In this document: in pieces, positions 25,204 through 33,838 of the stretch
Layout of the letters: each line of letters starts with the position of its first letter
How positions within the stretch are numbered: the first letter of the stretch is position 1
NCBI GenBank assembly: GCA_903888485.1
Contig: CAISTS010000029.1
Location: 62,001 to 126,000 of the forward strand
Source: an uncultured bacterium
Lineage (GTDB): Bacteria > Pseudomonadota > Alphaproteobacteria > Rhodospirillales > Rhodospirillaceae
DNA: 64,000 nt
Direction of reading: 5' to 3'
Notes under the pieces: generated by a model
Databases searched by the model: none
Told to the model about the DNA's origin: nothing
The model's input: only the letters and a program-made list of their open reading frames with translations
Made by a program: the position numbers and the translations under genes

Positions 25204-26750
25204 ACCTCGACGTGTTCCTGCACCTGCGGCGGCGCGGCAACGGGTTGCCGCGGGGGCCTGCGCAGGATGAACACCATCGGCAGTGACACGGCCGAAATCA
25301 CCGCCATGAGAAAAAACACGTCGATGTAGGAGATCATCGCCGCCTGTTGGCTGATGAGGCCGTTCAGCAGCCTCAACCCTGGCGGCGAGGCTAGGTCGAT
25401 GGGCAGATTGGGCGCGGCGCTTTGCAGCGCGCGGTTAAAGGGATTGATGCGCTCGCTGAGCTCGGCGTGATTGATCTGGCTGTTTTGCGCAAGTACGGTT
25501 GAGACGATGGAAATACCGATGCTGCTGCCGATGTTGCGGATCAACGTACTGACCGCTGTGCCTTCGGTACGCGTCTGCGCCGGCAGAGTCGCGAACGAAA
25601 GCTGGCTGAGCGACGTGAAGAACAAGCCGATGCCGAAGCCTTGCACGGCGCCGGTCCAGCCCAGCAGCCAGGGCGTGACATTCAGGTCGAACTTCGACAT
25701 CTCATAAAGCGCGCCGGCCATCAGCGCGGCGCCGACGAACATCAAGATGCGCGGGTCGGTGCTGCGCGAGATTTTGCCCGTGATCATCATGGCGAACATG
25801 GTGCCGATGCCGCGCGGCATCAGCATCTCGCCGGTATCGATAATCGGAAAACCCAGCAGCGTCTGCAGCATGCTGGGCAGCAGCGCCATGGTGGACATCA
25901 GCGTGATGCCGATGGAAAAGCCCATGATCGTTCCAGAAACGTAGTTCCGGTCCTGGAACATGTTGGGACTGAGGAACGGATGGTCCGTGGTGAGGATGTG
26001 CACAACGAACAGATAGAGCGCGGTCGCTGCGATCCCCGCCTCGATGAGGATTTCGGTTGAGGAGAACCAGTCGAGCGTGTGGCCGCGATCCAGGAAAAGC
26101 TGGAAGGAGCTCAGCGCCACGGCGAGGAAGACGAAGCCCTTCATGTCGAACGGGGTGCCGGTCTTGCGCTCGGTCTCAGGCAGCAGCGCCGCCATGCCAA
26201 TGGTACAGACGATGCCGATGGGCAGGTTGATGAAGAACACCCAACGCCAGCTCAGGAGCTCGGTCAGGTATCCGCCCAGCGTCGGGCCGAAGATGGGGCC
26301 GAGCATCACGCCCATGCCCCAAGCGGCAAGCGCCGGGCCGTATTTGTCGCGCGGGAACAGATCCATGAGCGTGGCTTGCGCGAGGGGCACGAGACAGGCG
26401 CCGCCGAGACCCTGCAGCGCGCGGAATAGCACGATTTCTTCCAACGTCTGGGAAAGTCCGCACGCGACCGACGCGACGGTGAAGATGGCGATGGAATAGA
26501 CGTAAACGCGCGTGCGTCCAAACCGGTTGACGACGTATCCGGTCAGCGACATGCCGATGGCCGAGGCCACGACATAGGACGTCAGGACCCAAGTGATCTG
26601 GTCCTGGGCCGCGCTCATGCCGCTCTGCATGTACGGCAACGCGACGTTGGCGATGGTCATGTCGAGCGTCTGCATGATCGTCGCCAGCATGATGAAGCCG
26701 GTGATGACCAACAGGCGGGGCGTGATTTTCTTCTCGCCGGGGACTTGCAT
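25200..26750 (-). CDS. emrB: EmrB/QacA-type (DHA2) multidrug efflux permease
   Basis: A 516-residue MFS transporter with 14 predicted spans. Markers are LDMTIANVALPYM in span 1 (DHA2 motif D1), YVVNRFGRTRVYVY (motif A), RALQGLGGACLVPLAQA and GPTLGGYL (motif C, antiporter type). It exports hydrophobic drugs in exchange for protons. It is the last gene of marR-emrA-emrB, 22 bases after emrA, whose product bridges it to an outer-membrane channel. No tolC-like gene is in the window. Confidence 0.92.
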   Translation of the reverse strand: MQVPGEKKITPRLLVITGFIMLATIMQTLDMTIANVALPYMQSGMSAAQDQITWVLTSYVVASAIGMSLTGYVVNRFGRTRVYVYSIAIFTVASVACGLSQTLEEIVLFRALQGLGGACLVPLAQATLMDLFPRDKYGPALAAWGMGVMLGPIFGPTLGGYLTELLSWRWVFFINLPIGIVCTIGMAALLPETERKTGTPFDMKGFVFLAVALSSFQLFLDRGHTLDWFSSTEILIEAGIAATALYLFVVHILTTDHPFLSPNMFQDRNYVSGTIMGFSIGITLMSTMALLPSMLQTLLGFPIIDTGEMLMPRGIGTMFAMMITGKISRSTDPRILMFVGAALMAGALYEMSKFDLNVTPWLLGWTGAVQGFGIGLFFTSLSQLSFATLPAQTRTEGTAVSTLIRNIGSSIGISIVSTVLAQNSQINHAELSERINPFNRALQSAAPNLPIDLASPPGLRLLNGLISQQAAMISYIDVFFLMAVISAVSLPMVFILRRPPRQPVAAPPQVQEHVEV

Positions 26751-26772
26751 GTGTTTGTGCGCGGGCTTCGGC

Positions 26773-27858
26773 TTACTTGCCGAAGAACAGATCGTAGCGC
26801 GACTTACCGGTGTCGATACCGACCGTCACGCTCATGCCCGAGCGCAATGCGGGTCCCGCCTTCTGATCATCGACCGAGATGCGCACCGGAATGCGTTGCA
26901 CCACCTTGATCCAGTTGCCGGTGGAGTTTTGCGCCGGCAGCACGGCGAATTCGGCGCCGGTGGCCTGGCTGATGCTGGTGACGTGGCCCTTGAAGGGGCG
27001 GCCGGGATAGGTGTCGATCTTGATTTCGACTGGTTGACCCACTTGCATGTGGGTGAGATCGGTTTCCTTATAGTTGGCTTCCACCCAGACGCCCGCGTCC
27101 GAGACGATGCTGAACAGCGGGGCGCCCGTGCGCGCGAAGTCGCCTTCCTTGGGCAGCTGGCTGACGATGCCGTCAAAGGGTGCGACCAGCGTCGCACGCC
27201 TGATCATGTTCTCGGCCGAGAGCTTGCCGGCGTAGGCCTGCTGGTAGCTCGGCACCTTTTCCGGCGCGACATTGGGATCGCCATCGAGGCGCGCCAGGAT
27301 CTCGGCTTCCTCCTGCTTGAGGAGCAGGATGTTCTGGCGCGCGGAATCAAGATTATGCCGCGCCTCGTCGAGTTTTGCGGCGGAGGCGAAGTTGCTGGAG
27401 GCCAGGGTTGACTGGCGCTTGAACTCGCGCTCGGCAAAGGCGGCGTTGCTTTGCATCAGCGCGAGCGAGGCCAGCTTCTGGCGATAACGCGCCTTGTCGC
27501 TTTCGACCGCGGCGGCGGCATTGCGCAACTGAGCCTCCGAGCCGGCCAGCATGATGCGTGCGTTGGTGTCGTCGATGACCAGGATCGGCTGACCCTTGGT
27601 CACACGCTGATTCTCGGTGGCCAACACCTGCTGGATGTTGCCCGAGACCTCGGGGCTGACCGAAGCGATGTCGGCTTTGACGTAAGCGTTGTCGGTCTCG
27701 ACGTAGCGCCCGCCAGTCAGATACCAGAACGCCCCGCCCGCAAGCACGACCAAGGGCACCACGCCCATGAGGATACGGCGCAGCGCTTTGCGCTGACCGG
27801 GCAGCGGCTCGACCTCAAGCTTCGAGCTTGCGATGGACATTTTCGGATCGGCGTTCAT
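26773..27858 (-). CDS. emrA: EmrA/HlyD-type membrane fusion protein
   Basis: A 361-residue adaptor: a short cytoplasmic N-terminus, one span (RILMGVVPLVVLAGGAFWYL, about residues 29-48), the lipoyl half-motif VETDNAYVKADIASVSPEVSG, a long alpha-helical hairpin, and the second half-motif ATLVAPFDGIVSQ. ATG 27858 is chosen over a longer in-frame extension that overlaps marR, as it begins just before the span and lies five bases after the marR stop. It links the EmrB pump to an outer-membrane channel. Confidence 0.92.
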   Translation of the reverse strand: MNADPKMSIASSKLEVEPLPGQRKALRRILMGVVPLVVLAGGAFWYLTGGRYVETDNAYVKADIASVSPEVSGNIQQVLATENQRVTKGQPILVIDDTNARIMLAGSEAQLRNAAAAVESDKARYRQKLASLALMQSNAAFAEREFKRQSTLASSNFASAAKLDEARHNLDSARQNILLLKQEEAEILARLDGDPNVAPEKVPSYQQAYAGKLSAENMIRRATLVAPFDGIVSQLPKEGDFARTGAPLFSIVSDAGVWVEANYKETDLTHMQVGQPVEIKIDTYPGRPFKGHVTSISQATGAEFAVLPAQNSTGNWIKVVQRIPVRISVDDQKAGPALRSGMSVTVGIDTGKSRYDLFFGK

Positions 27859-27863
27859 AGCAA

Positions 27864-28331
27864 CTACCCCTGTGAGACGTTCTGCGAAGAGCCTTCGTCC
27901 AGCTCGTCGATATTGGCGCGCATCTTGCGCAGCGTTGCGATCAATTGATCTTGTTCGGCTTGCGATATCCCCCGCGTGGCGGTCGCGCGCACGTCGGCGG
28001 CAATATCGCGCAGCACCGTGAGCACAGGTCCGGCTTGCGGCGTGAGGTACAGCTTCACCGCGCGGCGGTCGGCAGGATCGGGCCGGCGCTCGACCAGACC
28101 GCCCGCGACCATGCGATCGAGGATGCGCGCGAGCGAGATCGGCTGCATGTCTAGAAGCTCGGCCAGCGCCGCCTGGCTGCTGCCGGGGCTGTAGTCGAGC
28201 TTCAGGAGCGCACGCCACTGACCTTGCGTGAAGCCCAGCGAGCGGGCGCGGCGGTCGAAATGCCGGCGCAGGCTGCGCGAGGTCTCGTAGATCTCAAGGC
28301 CGATGGGGAAATGGGCTTTGCTGTCGTTCAT
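27864..28331 (-). CDS. MarR-family repressor of the emrAB efflux operon
   Basis: A 155-residue protein with a winged-helix core: FTQGQWRALLKLDYSPGSSQ, LAELLDMQPISLARILDRM (recognition helix), and GLVERRPDPADRRAVKLYLT (wing with the DxRxxxLxLT motif). MarR proteins bind short palindromes as dimers and release DNA on binding a phenolic or drug ligand. Two 15-bp palindromes lie directly upstream of its own start, so autoregulation of the whole operon is likely. It is the first gene of the operon. Confidence 0.92.
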   Translation of the reverse strand: MNDSKAHFPIGLEIYETSRSLRRHFDRRARSLGFTQGQWRALLKLDYSPGSSQAALAELLDMQPISLARILDRMVAGGLVERRPDPADRRAVKLYLTPQAGPVLTVLRDIAADVRATATRGISQAEQDQLIATLRKMRANIDELDEGSSQNVSQG

Positions 28332-28360
28332 GGGCGGGTTTATAAGCCCGACCCGAAATG

Positions 28361-28375
28361 ATATACAATGTATAT
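28361..28375. promoter_or_regulatory. MarR operator O1 (perfect 15-bp palindrome)
   Basis: ATATACA-A-TGTATAT is a perfect palindrome around one central base, 30 bases upstream of the marR start. It is followed after one base by a near-identical second site. Confidence 0.75.
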
Positions 28376-28376
28376 T

Positions 28377-28391
28377 ATATGCAATGTATAC
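28377..28391. promoter_or_regulatory. MarR operator O2
   Basis: ATATGCA-A-TGTATAC repeats O1 with changes at two positions. The centres of O1 and O2 are 16 bases apart, so two dimers would bind on nearly opposite or diagonal faces of the helix. Confidence 0.7.
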
Positions 28392-28441
28392 GAATCAGAC
28401 ATGCATGTGGGACATGGTTGTAACTATCTGAGAATAATTGA

Positions 28442-29674
28442 TTAAGCGGCGAACCGCTTGGCCAGGGCGGGCACGAAAGACGGCGTGCGGGTGGCCACCT
28501 GGATGCCTTTGGACTCGGCCGTGGTCAGGATCTCGTCCATGTCGCGGCAGTAGCTCCAGAACTCTTCCTCGTAGTTACGCTGCCAGAAGCCGCCGTGCAC
28601 GCGGTGGGTGACGGCCATCTTGCTCATGTAGTCGTCTTCCGCCGCATGGCTCCACGGCTTGGTAGCGGCGGCGAAAGCCATGCCATCGCAGCCGTAGATA
28701 TCAACGCTCTTCGACAGCGTGAAGGCCACCGGCAGGACGAGCATGGTGAAGATGTTGGCGGTGGCGGCCGTGATGAACTCGGCGGAGAGGTCGATGTTGA
28801 AGCCCGCGCGCCGGTCGTTGCCGACGCCGATGATGCGCGACCGCACCTCGGGCGCCACCAGCTCGCGGAAGTAATTGATATAGCCAAGCTGCGTGAACAC
28901 CACCCGGGTAGGATCCTGCAATGCTTTGGCGAGATCCTGACGGAAGCGGCCGGCATAGAGCGAGACGCCGCAGTGCTGCACTGGATCGCCACAAAACATC
29001 AGCTCAGGTTTGAGGTGCGCGAGCGCCGCTTCGTCGCCGATGGTCGAATTGCAGATGGCGCGCAGCGTCGGGCCGGGATCGAACTTCGTCTCAACCACCT
29101 TCCCCAGCGACGGTCCGTTGCCGAAAGCGCTGATGGGACGCCCCTGCCAGGTCTTCAGCATGCGGCGGAAGTTGGCATAGCACTCGTGCACCATCGCTTC
29201 CATCTCGCTTTGTGCGAAGAACTTGTAGACAAAGCGCATGGTCTGCAGCGTTTCCTGCTGCACCGTGCTGGGATCGGCCCAGATGATCTCGGCGCCGGTC
29301 TGCGCCGCGATCTGACGTGCGGCAGCGACGACGCCCGCATCGCTCACATGCCAGACGATGATCCCTTTGAGATCGGGATAACGTGCCTTGGTGTAGGACG
29401 CGGGATCTATGGCGCGATCTTCAGTGAGTGCGATTTTGCCCGCAAAGCGCGGTGCGTAGTCGGCGATAGCGGGATCGAAATCGCGGTTGAGATAGACCCT
29501 TGCCATCGCGAGGAGTTGACCGGCGTCCAGCAGCGCAAAGTCATCGCCGCTGTATGGGAAAATCAGCCGCCCGATTTTTCCCGCCGCCGGCAGGAAGTGC
29601 CAGACGCTGCGAAAAAGCTGATCGAACAGCATCGGACGGTTTGGAAAGGGCGGATAGAACAGGACGTCAGCCAT
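28442..29674 (-). CDS. GNGPS-motif protein, possibly a sialyltransferase- or DUF115-like transferase
   Basis: A 410-residue soluble protein. ATG 29674 (MADVLFYPPF) is taken rather than the upstream ATG at 29725. Residues 182-190 read SAFGNGPSL, the nucleotide-sugar loop of GT42 sialyltransferases and of DUF115-type glycosyltransferases, followed by AICNSTIGDEAALAHLKPELMFCGDP. Near the C-terminus DIYGCDGMAF resembles the second conserved region of those enzymes. The N-terminal 180 residues are not recognised. It may add a sugar acid to a surface glycan, consistent with the CMP-sugar gene at 21-22 kb, but the link is inference and the family call is tentative. Confidence 0.5.
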   Translation of the reverse strand: MADVLFYPPFPNRPMLFDQLFRSVWHFLPAAGKIGRLIFPYSGDDFALLDAGQLLAMARVYLNRDFDPAIADYAPRFAGKIALTEDRAIDPASYTKARYPDLKGIIVWHVSDAGVVAAARQIAAQTGAEIIWADPSTVQQETLQTMRFVYKFFAQSEMEAMVHECYANFRRMLKTWQGRPISAFGNGPSLGKVVETKFDPGPTLRAICNSTIGDEAALAHLKPELMFCGDPVQHCGVSLYAGRFRQDLAKALQDPTRVVFTQLGYINYFRELVAPEVRSRIIGVGNDRRAGFNIDLSAEFITAATANIFTMLVLPVAFTLSKSVDIYGCDGMAFAAATKPWSHAAEDDYMSKMAVTHRVHGGFWQRNYEEEFWSYCRDMDEILTTAESKGIQVATRTPSFVPALAKRFAA

Positions 29675-29818
29675 GCACGATCCTAACCGCCTGCCCGGCT
29701 TTGGCAAACCGTCTCGTGTTACCAAGAGTTACGAAGATTTGCGTGTGCACGTCGCCCCGAGGCACAATAATCCCCACCCCACTTAAAACCGTGGGCTGAA
29801 ACTCTGGGAGGAGTTCAC

Positions 29819-30553
29819 ATGATCACCCTGTCTCGCCGCATTCTGCTGGGCGCCACGGCGTCGCTGGCGGCCTTGCCGTCGCGGCTGCTCGCTGCGGCCA
29901 CACCCACCATGGACGCCGCGACCGAAGCCAAACTGAAACAGCTCTTGGCCAGCGGCCCGCGCAAGGACGCCAACAAAGTCCGCGATCCCTATCGCCATCC
30001 GCTGGAGACGCTGAAGTACTTCGGCCTGCGCCAGGACATGGCGGTGCTGGAAGTGGCGCCGGGCGGCGGCTGGTGGCGCGAGTTCCTCGAGCCGCTGCTG
30101 GCGGAGAAAGGCAAATACGTCGGCGCCAATCTCAAGCCGGGCGCCGAGCCTGTGCCGCCGGGCACGATGGACATGGTGCTGACCTTCCGCAACATCCATA
30201 ACTGGATGGGCGGCGACACAGCTAAGGGCGTGTTTGACGTGATGTACGCCTCGCTCAAGCCGGGCGGCTATCTCGGCGTCGAGGAACACCGCGCGCCCAC
30301 GAGCAAGGAGCAGGACCCGAAAGCCGCGAACGGTTATGTGCGCGAGGACTATGCGATCAAGTTGATCGAGTCCGCCGGCTTCAAGTTCGTGTCCAAGGCC
30401 GAAATCAACGCCAATCCGAAGGACACCAAGGATTACCCCAAGGGCGTCTGGACTCTGCCGCCGAATTTCGCCGAAGGCGACAAGGACCGCGCCAAATACG
30501 CGGGCATCGGCGAGAGCGACCGCTTCACCATGCTCTTCCAGAAGCCGGCGTAG
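29819..30553 (+). CDS. COG4798-type class I methyltransferase with a Tat-like signal
   Basis: A 244-residue protein starting at ATG 29819 behind GGGAGGAG. The N-terminus has a twin-arginine start (LSRRILLGATASLAAL, Arg6-Arg7) and a signal-like core ending near LLAAATP. The body keeps a SAM-type motif VLEVAPGGGWW (residues 76-86), DMVLTFRNIHNWM and a VEEHRAP segment typical of the predicted methyltransferases in COG4798. As with the gene at 11379, an export signal on a SAM-dependent fold is odd. It ends in a strong terminator. Confidence 0.8.
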   Translation: MITLSRRILLGATASLAALPSRLLAAATPTMDAATEAKLKQLLASGPRKDANKVRDPYRHPLETLKYFGLRQDMAVLEVAPGGGWWREFLEPLLAEKGKYVGANLKPGAEPVPPGTMDMVLTFRNIHNWMGGDTAKGVFDVMYASLKPGGYLGVEEHRAPTSKEQDPKAANGYVREDYAIKLIESAGFKFVSKAEINANPKDTKDYPKGVWTLPPNFAEGDKDRAKYAGIGESDRFTMLFQKPA

Positions 30554-30573
30554 ACACCATCTTGCCGTCAAAC

Positions 30574-30605
30574 AAAAAGGCCACCGCATCACGGTGGCCT
30601 TTTTT
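30574..30605 (+). terminator. Rho-independent terminator after the COG4798-type gene
   Basis: AAAAAGGCCACCG (30574-30586) pairs with CGGTGGCCTTTTT (30592-30604) around a 5-base loop, followed by T. The A/T arms make it potentially bidirectional. Confidence 0.93.
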
Positions 30606-30634
30606 GTGCGCCCGTGATTGGCTAGCGCCATAAA

Positions 30635-30862
30635 ATGCGTTTCGCCCAGGCCGAGAAGCGGCGGGAGCTGTGCGATGCGGCCGGCTGCTCGATCCTCGAT
30701 ATGGCCGTGGGCTGGTTGCTGTCACGCCCTAACGTGGCGAGCGTCATCGCCGGCGCGACCAAGCCCGAGCAGGTGGAAGCCAACACCAAAGCCGGCGCGT
30801 AGCGCCCCAGCGCTGAACTCTCCGCAAAGATCGATGAGATTGCCGCGCCGAATAGCGGCTGA
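30635..30862 (+). pseudogene. C-terminal remnant of an aldo/keto reductase gene
   Basis: The 76-codon frame encodes the last quarter of an aldo/keto reductase: FAQAEKRRELCDAAGCSILD, MAVGWLLSRPNVASVIAGAT, KPEQVEANTKAG. An in-frame TAG at 30800-30802 then stands where family members have Trp, and the reading continues as RPSAELSAKIDEI before TGA 30860-30862. The catalytic Asp, Tyr, Lys and His residues lie in the missing N-terminal part. The remnant starts right after the terminator at 30574-30605 and ends against the SPOR gene. Confidence 0.8.
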
Positions 30863-32527
30863 TCAGCTGCCGTCGGCGCTGGCGCGGCAGAACTGGTTGT
30901 TCTGCTTGAGCAGGATGCACACGGCCTCGGCATCGCCCATGGACTTGAACGTGCCGACCATGAGGCGATAGAACACGCCGCGCTCCGCGCCCAGATCGAC
31001 GCGGCGAATGATCGGATAGAGCGACGCGAAGGCCGTCTTGTTGCGCGTTTGCGCTTCGGTCCAGGCTTTGCGCGCCGACTCTTCGGTGCGGAATGAGGCA
31101 AGGTGCAGCACCGGTCCGGTGATCTCACGCGTGAGCGGATCGACTTCGGAGGCTGTAGCCGGCGTCGCTGCCTTGGGCTTGGCGGCGCTCGCCGCGGTTT
31201 TGGCAGCGGCGGTTTTCTTGGCGGCGGCGGCCAAATCCTGCGAGGGAAGCAAGCCGTTCTTCAGCGCATATTCGATGGCGTCGCGTTCGGCGTCGAATTC
31301 GGACGCGGTGATGATGTCCTGCGCGCGGTAACCCTCGAGGCGGCCAACCATGGCTGCGCCGTCCAGCACGTCCTGCGGCGGCGGCTTGCGGTCGGTGCGT
31401 TCCTGCGGCGCTTCGGGCAGCAGGGCATTGAGTATCATGGTACGTTCGAGCGCATGTTGAGCCGCTGTGATGGAGCGCAGCTCGAAGGAGCGGCGCAAGG
31501 CGGCCAGGCGCGCGACGATGGCGTCGCTGCTCGGCACCGAGCGCTCGAGACCGACGCCGCCGGGATCGCGGGTGTACGGCAGCAGCGCGCCGATGTTGAC
31601 GTTGCGGCGGCGCGTGTATTCCTCTTGCGTGATCAGGTCTTCCTGCTCGAGGCGCTTGAGCGTCTCGAAACGCTGCACGACATTGCGGTCGGCGGCGCTC
31701 ATCGGGATTTCGCCGACGATCAGATTGGGCTGCAGCAATTGGCCGGGCACGACGGAAGCAGGCACGAACTCGCGCCCCTGCGCGACCGGCGGCGCGGTCT
31801 GTGACGAGATGATCACGGTATCGACCGGCGGCTCTTCGGCCGGCGCGATGATCGAACGCGTTGCGCTGGCGCGGCCCAGTGGCGGACGCAGCACCATCGG
31901 CGAGGAACTGAGCGGCCGCGCTTCGGGCACCGGCACCTGGACCATTTGCGGGGTCGACATGACGGAGGTGCGGACGGTTTCGGCGCGCGTGCGCGGTTGT
32001 GTCGGTGCGGCCGCCGGCGGTTCAGTCTGAGCTTGAACTTGCGCAGGTGCGGGTGCGACCACGGGCGGCGGTGCGGCGGCAGCTTGCTGCACCGGCGCGG
32101 GCGCCGGTGCGGACGATACGGCGGCGGGCGCAGGCATCGGCGCGGGCGGCGCTTGCTTGGCGCCGGGCGGCTGCATGATCGAGGTAGGCGCACCAGCCGC
32201 CGGCATAGCCGCGAGCGCGCCGAGGGCGACGCGCTGCGAGCCGCTGCCGCTCGGTGGAACTTGCGAAGGCGCGGGCACGAGCAAAGGATCGGATTGGGGC
32301 GCGGCGGCGAGCGGCGCCGGCGCATTGATCGGATCGAGCGGTGCGACGGCAACCGGCGTCGGCTCGGCGGCCATCGGCGCGGCTTCAACGGACGCTGACG
32401 GGCTTGCTTGCTGCATGCCGGGGAAAGACATGCCGGCACACCCCGTAAGGAGGGCGCTGGTCGCGAGCAAAGCCGCGAGGTTCAGTCTGGAGCGAATGTT
32501 TTGGCGCGTGAGCACCGCGTTCCCCAT
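30863..32527 (-). CDS. SPOR-domain lipoprotein with a long Pro/Ala-rich linker
   Basis: A 554-residue protein. ATG 32527 is chosen because it gives a lipoprotein signal (hydrophobic core, then LLTGC with Cys30); an in-frame start at 32614 would put 29 extra residues in front. After the Cys come about 200 residues rich in Pro, Ala and Gln, likely a periplasmic spacer. Next is a short-helix segment RFETLKRLEQEDLITQEEY that looks SHOCT-like, then an Ala/Lys linker and a C-terminal SPOR domain (VLHLASFRTEESARKAW, YRLMVGTFKSMGDAEAVC). SPOR domains bind denuded peptidoglycan at the septum, so this is probably a division-site or cell-wall protein. Its leader carries an attenuator-like structure. Confidence 0.85.
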   Translation of the reverse strand: MGNAVLTRQNIRSRLNLAALLATSALLTGCAGMSFPGMQQASPSASVEAAPMAAEPTPVAVAPLDPINAPAPLAAAPQSDPLLVPAPSQVPPSGSGSQRVALGALAAMPAAGAPTSIMQPPGAKQAPPAPMPAPAAVSSAPAPAPVQQAAAAPPPVVAPAPAQVQAQTEPPAAAPTQPRTRAETVRTSVMSTPQMVQVPVPEARPLSSSPMVLRPPLGRASATRSIIAPAEEPPVDTVIISSQTAPPVAQGREFVPASVVPGQLLQPNLIVGEIPMSAADRNVVQRFETLKRLEQEDLITQEEYTRRRNVNIGALLPYTRDPGGVGLERSVPSSDAIVARLAALRRSFELRSITAAQHALERTMILNALLPEAPQERTDRKPPPQDVLDGAAMVGRLEGYRAQDIITASEFDAERDAIEYALKNGLLPSQDLAAAAKKTAAAKTAASAAKPKAATPATASEVDPLTREITGPVLHLASFRTEESARKAWTEAQTRNKTAFASLYPIIRRVDLGAERGVFYRLMVGTFKSMGDAEAVCILLKQNNQFCRASADGS

Positions 32528-32687
32528 TGCAGGCGCGAGCGCGCGCCGAGTCAGAATCTTGAGTGAAGCCTGCGCCAGTTCACTTAATAAAGGATTACCG
32601 TAACCATCGGGCATGTCCGCAAAAATACGGCTTTCCCATGCCCTTCGGCAACGCTTGTGCCGCTCAAATCCACAAACCGGTCCACAT

Positions 32688-32719
32688 AAAAAGACCCGCC
32701 GTCTTGGGAACGGCGGGCC
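32688..32719 (-). terminator. Intrinsic terminator in the leader of the SPOR lipoprotein gene
   Basis: On the minus strand CCCGCCGT (32717-32710) pairs with ACGGCGGG (32702-32695) around a 7-base loop, then TC and a run of five T (32692-32688). No complete minus-strand gene ends just upstream; the terminator sits about 160 bases before the SPOR start, which suggests premature termination of its message or the end of a short RNA. Confidence 0.75.
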
Positions 32720-32749
32720 AGTGTCTAGAGGAGAGGACCGATAACAATC

Positions 32750-32770
32750 CGGCGGACCCTAAGCCCGCCG
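32750..32770 (-). promoter_or_regulatory. Upstream hairpin that can compete with the leader terminator
   Basis: On the minus strand CGGCGG (32770-32765) can pair with CCGCCG (32755-32750) over a 9-base loop. The same first arm is also complementary to CCGCCG of the terminator's first arm (32716-32711). The two structures exclude each other, as in transcription attenuators. Confidence 0.5.
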
Positions 32771-32819
32771 TGAAAATCCTGCCCGGGATAAACCAAAACC
32801 CCACAAGCCCGAATTCTCA

Positions 32820-33058
32820 CAACTCGTGGTGTATCAAATTAATATTGCGCACGTCAATAGCTTTATTGCTCACATTATGCACACACACGCCGTTCGCCGA
32901 ATCGGGCGCGCAAACGGGACTCTCACCCGGGGCATTCCCCAATGTTATTCAATATTTAGTCAGCAGAAACGGGGCGTTAACCCACCCCTTGTGGACGTGC
33001 ACAGACTGGGATTTATTAATCTTTATTGCTCTAGAAGTGCGCGAGTTCATAAGCTTTT
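32820..33058. other. AT-rich intergenic region between the SPOR gene leader and the S24-type regulator
   Basis: About 240 bases with far lower GC content than the neighbours and several TTTATT and AATATT runs. It must contain the promoters of the two divergent units. I see no credible gene on either strand and no clear consensus promoter. Confidence 0.6.
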
Positions 33059-33838
33059 TTGAGCGACACCATGGTTCCGGCCCACACCCCTTCGGCGGAC
33101 GACAGCACGGCGCATCAGGACGAGACGCGCCGGCTGGTGGGCGCCATGCTGCGGCTCACCGGCCACAGCCCGACCGGACTTGCCCGTTCGGCGGGTCTGA
33201 CGCCCTCGACCCTCAACCGTTTCATGCACCGGCGGGTCAGCCATACCTTGAGCCAGCGCACTATGCTGGCGCTGATGACCGAGACGTTCATGGCCATCAA
33301 GGACCGGCCGCGCCAGAGTTTGGACGCCGCGGCCCTCGCTGAGCTCGCGCCGGCCGTGGCGGTGTACGAACGCGGCATCCTCGAACGTGCACCCGATGTG
33401 CGCGCGGCGCTGGCGACATTTACCACCAATACGGCAAACCCCGCAGCCGCCGGCGAGTTGCCCGTGCTGACTGCGGCGGCGAGCGGGATCAATATCGCGG
33501 CGGGCGATTTCGCCCAGGCCCCACTGAAAACACAGCGCCCACCCTTCGTCGGCGCCGATCCGCGCGCCTTTGCCCTGCTCATGCCCGACGCCAGTATGGC
33601 GCCGCGCTTCGATGCCGGTGACATGCTTTACGTTAGCCCGGCGCGCGCGCTCGAGGGCGCAAACGTCGACGTTGTGATCGAACGCATCGGCGGCGGGTTT
33701 TCGGTCGCCTCCCTCGCCGGAACCTCAGCAGAGACAGTGCGCCTGCTGAAGTTGTCGCCGCGTGCGCGTGAGACAATCGCGCGCGACAAGCTGCGCGGCG
33801 TCTGGCGCATCGTCGGCGTGCAGCGGATGGGTGGCTAG
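33059..33838 (+). CDS. XRE-HTH regulator with a LexA/CI-like S24 domain
   Basis: A 259-residue protein. The frame can start at TTG 33059 or ATG 33071; neither has a strong ribosome site. The N-terminal third is a helix-turn-helix (LARSAGLTPSTLNRFMHRRVSHTLSQRTM). The C-terminal half resembles S24 peptidases: the serine motif PDASMAPRFDAGDMLYV (ASM Ser) is present. Where LexA, CI and similar proteins have the catalytic Lys (vKrL), this one reads GGFSVASLAG. It probably dimerises through the S24 fold but may not self-cleave. It stands alone, convergent with the DUF2141 gene (CTAG overlap). Confidence 0.8.
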   Translation: MSDTMVPAHTPSADDSTAHQDETRRLVGAMLRLTGHSPTGLARSAGLTPSTLNRFMHRRVSHTLSQRTMLALMTETFMAIKDRPRQSLDAAALAELAPAVAVYERGILERAPDVRAALATFTTNTANPAAAGELPVLTAAASGINIAAGDFAQAPLKTQRPPFVGADPRAFALLMPDASMAPRFDAGDMLYVSPARALEGANVDVVIERIGGGFSVASLAGTSAETVRLLKLSPRARETIARDKLRGVWRIVGVQRMGG

